Origin: Bidens hawaiensis
Lineage: Eukaryota; Streptophyta; Magnoliopsida; Asterales; Asteraceae
NCBI GenBank assembly: GCA_021521415.1
Contig: JAIQDT010000832.1
Span: 62,001 to 126,000 of the forward strand
Direction: 5' to 3'
DNA length: 64,000 bases
Shown here: positions 61,106 to 64,000 of the stretch, in pieces
How positions within the stretch are numbered: the first letter of the stretch is position 1
Layout of the letters: each line of letters starts with the position of its first letter
The notes under the pieces: model-generated
Database searches by the model: none
Seen by the model: the letters and a program-made list of their open reading frames with translations, nothing else
What the model was told of the DNA's origin: nothing
Made by a program: the position numbers and the translations under genes

Positions 61106-62989
61106 CGTCTAGATAACTATGTTTTCATTTTTAAGTGACTTTAAAATATTATTAGATATACTACGTCCATGGTCCATTCATTATTATTTTTTTTCTTGAG
61201 CAACAATATGCATGATCTACTTCTAATAACACCATACCAATGTATACCACTGAACTTGAACCCTTGACCTCTAACAAAGAAAGAGTTTTATAACACATCA
61301 AGATTCCATCGGCCTAAATGTCCTTCGACAAATACGATTATGGCAGCCGGCAGGGAAATGGTTGGATTGACGAAAAAGAAAAGGAACTCCATCCATTACT
61401 AAAAGGATGATGGACGTTTAATATACCAAAACAAACAGGTAATTTTGACAATTTACAACCTAATGTGAAACTTAATCATCGGGATTTTATAAGAATATTT
61501 ATAACTTGTATAAAGTATTAGTGACTTGTAAAGGAATGTTAAATATATAACCATTTTCGTACAAAAAAAATATAGCCATATAAATGTATGTAAAGTGTAG
61601 ACAAAATATCCAATACAATAATCTCTTATCAGGTATTACGTACGCGATACCCTTACACCCTTGATTTCAAAAAACACGCGATTGCAATATTGTAAATTCT
61701 TTCAATTCGTTTCCATCCCAATTAACCGTTACGATCATTCAACCATCGTCACTCCATTGCAGACTTCACTTCAATTGAATTAAAATTTTGAAAATTGATT
61801 TCAACTAGTAGAATTCTAAATATGTTCCAGATTTGTTCATATGATGACATCGATGATTAAATCGATGGTCGATTGATGATTTCTTGATGATTACAAGATT
61901 ATATGAAGTGATTTCATCGTTCAGTTTTGTTAGGTATTACGTGTGCGCGGCTGACCCGAAAGGAGTTGGATAGGACTAAAGAAATCAATACAATACAACT
62001 CCTCGGGCCTTAAGAACTTAACGGTGTTACTAATTGATTTCTAAAATGAATAATACGCGCAACGGAAACAAAGAGAAGTATTATTGAACTCGAATTAATT
62101 AATTCAAGCAACCAAACTAGAACCGATGATAAACCAGAACGTGGATAGCGACTCTTGCTCCTGAACTGAAGACCACGGCTTCCTTCTGATCTATGCTCAC
62201 AATATTTGTTGGTGGCTCTATTAATTAATAACTAGGTGGTAGCCCGTCGCATTGCGCAGCAGTCACGAATTCAGTTGTTATCAGTTACGTTCGTACCGGT
62301 ACATACAGTAAACACCAAACACAAATTAGTAAACACCCAGAACAGTAGTGACTCGAGTGACATATAATAAAAAATATTAAATTAAAACAACGATTATTTG
62401 ATTAGCAAAACATGGTCGTTGTAGCGACGAGTCAACGCGAATTTGGTCATTATCGCCTATATTTGTTACTAAACCCAAAAATAGTTCCATCAAGTTTACA
62501 TATTTAAAATAAAACCAGTAAGTCGACGCAAATTCGACTGGTATCCATTAGGTTTATTAAGGGTATAAGAACCGAACCTAAAAAATAATTTTGTTAGATT
62601 AACATATTATATTTAAACCAAAAAATGAATTAAGAAATAAAACGTACAACCGATACCCATTGAAAAAAAAATACAACAATATAACACTGAGGGATAATTT
62701 ACTAAAAAATTAAGTTAATACTTAGAAGGCTTGAACTTGGGCAAACACATACACATGACCAAGATCAAAAGAGTTTACCAAAGCTATTGAACCAAGTAAG
62801 CATATTGATAAGTCTTTGAAATTAATTATATAAAAGCCAACATAATAGCCTTACAAGCCTTTTGTGACACCAACCTCTTGCTTTTTATCTATATATATAA
62901 TGATTGATGGTGAATATTAATACTACGTGGAGGATGACAGTAACCCTTTTCCAACACAAAAAATCCCAAGAACCAATATATATGTTTTG
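61106..62989. other. Intergenic DNA
   Basis: No gene seen. A patch near 62233-62262 (CTAGGTGGTAGCCCGTCGCA) resembles ends of some rolling-circle or LTR-type elements, but I could not define an element. Confidence 0.35.
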
Positions 62990-63312
62990 GCGGTAGTAGG
63001 TTATCACGGAAAACAAACACACCACACAAACAATATAATATGCAGTAAATAGTAAAGATGAACATTGGATTTACGTGGTTCGGTCACGATGTGTAACCTA
63101 CGTTCACGGGCAACAAATAGGGTCTCTTCTTTTATTGAGGTGCTCAAATAATTACAAGATATAACTAGGGTTTATTTCTTTCTCCACAAGTTACAAAAAA
63201 TAATATAAAATGGGCCACTAAAGTAGAGTGTGTGGCCAGCCCATTCAACCAATCTAGTCTTCAACTGCCGAACCCAAGACGGGTCGGGGCTACACCCATA
63301 TTAAACCCAATA
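62990..63312 (-). repeat. Probable copia 3' LTR, degenerate
   Basis: On the minus strand, after the pol fragment, CCAAGTGAGAGAT looks like the AAGTGGGAGAT polypurine tract of copia elements and is followed by TATTGGGTTTAATATGGG, which would be an LTR start with TG changed to TA. Further on come TACGTGGTTCGG-type words on the plus strand (63074) common near copia LTR ends. The outer end near 62990 is a guess. Confidence 0.4.
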
Positions 63313-63434
63313 ATCTCTCACTTGGAGCCTCAAAACGTCTTCACTTGCTCCACCTGTAAACACACAAGTACCTGTCATCTTTAGTCTTCAATATATACCA
63401 TGTCTTTCACCTGTTCGTCGCCACCTCCTCAACA

Positions 63435-64000
63435 CTATTCCTGGAGACCAACTGAAGCTGGACAGTGCTTCAGTTTGTCCAAGGTCACAACCTTGGTAAA
63501 CATACCTGTCAGATTTCTGTCGCCCCTAATGTTGTTCAACCGAATAGTCCCATCACTGAAATGATAACACATATGAAGGTGTTTCGTTTTACCATGATAC
63601 ACAGGATTCTTGGCTAATTTCACAGCACTTACATTGTCACAATACAATGGATAATTTGTTTCACTGTGCCTAACTCCTCTAAGAAAGTCCTCAACCAAAC
63701 AAGCTCCTTACTCGCTTAAGCAGTTGCGATATACTATGCTTCTGTGGTTGAGAGTACCACACTCTTTTGCAGTCTAGACTTCCAACAGATTGCAGTGTCC
63801 CCTATAGTGAACACATATACCATAGTACTCTTATAAGTCTCCTTGCATCCACCCAAGTCAGCATCTGAAAGCCCTTTAAAAATTGCATTCTTGCCTTTAA
63901 AGCATAAGGTCATCTTTGAAGTTCCCTTTAAGTACCTAAGCAGCCACTTCCCTGGATTTGACATGAACCTGCTATTAACTCCCACTGTGTGAGCAATATT
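63435..64000 (-). pseudogene. Ty1/copia pol fragment, reverse transcriptase end and RNase H
   Basis: The end of a copia polyprotein on the minus strand, running off the window edge. Family blocks are NSRFMSNPGK, WLLRYLKGTSKM, LSDADLGGCKETYKST, SRLQKSVVLSTTEA, then YCDNVSAVKLAKNPVYHGKT and KHLHMCYHFSD. Two in-frame stops (TAG and TAA around 63720-63736) and a frame change near 63670 break it, and the usual residues between NPGK and WLL are missing. It cannot encode a working enzyme. The rest of the element would lie to the right of the window. Confidence 0.88.

Overview
The window is plant nuclear DNA, most probably from the daisy family (Asteraceae). Three single-copy nuclear genes carry plant-type introns and plant protein families. 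A decayed piece of plastid matK in the nuclear sequence resembles Asteraceae matK, and the Ty3/gypsy elements have the TGGTATCAGAGC primer site and gag-pol type common in that family. Genus and species cannot be told from this sequence.

Host genes, left to right: an eIF4A RNA helicase gene (+, coding exons 5059-6476, probable leader intron from about 3856); a short two-exon gene for a secreted ten-cysteine, defensin-like peptide (-, 7843-8262); a casein kinase I-like gene with 13 coding exons (-, 17342-19701); and an IQM-type calmodulin-binding family gene with six coding exons (-, 39619-41792, plus a leader intron). They look like unrelated neighbours separated by transposon-rich DNA. I see no operon or cluster logic.

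Most of the rest is nested mobile DNA. At 9383-11803 and 12183-15151 are solo LTRs with perfect 5-bp target duplications; the second sits inside a hAT-like repeat and contains a palindromic minisatellite. At 21382-38486 a small hAT-like element (8-bp duplication GTCCTGGT) is split by a 16.5-kb tandem gypsy array, LTR-internal-LTR-internal-LTR, with one CTAGT duplication around the whole array. Both units carry the same two nonsense codons. At 45258-54399 lies a complete, very young gypsy element (TACGG duplication, LTRs nearly identical, uninterrupted 1480-codon gag-pol). Smaller items are a Mutator-like TIR element (937-2374), a Tourist-like MITE (20049-20371), a hAT-like MITE (56597-57361), a SINE-like repeat near 58 kb, plastid DNA (16540-17016) and copia debris at the right edge.

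The most interesting signal is repeated, compensatory base pairing inside the gypsy elements. The tandem element has four hairpins between primer site and gag with an invariant apical motif but different, still-pairing lower stems. The young element has four LTR hairpins with covarying stems and an invariant bulge. A dyad eight bases upstream of the TATA box and a nine-pair hairpin at the U5 end keep their pairing between families while the sequence changes. These look like maintained RNA or DNA structures and deserve computational and experimental testing.
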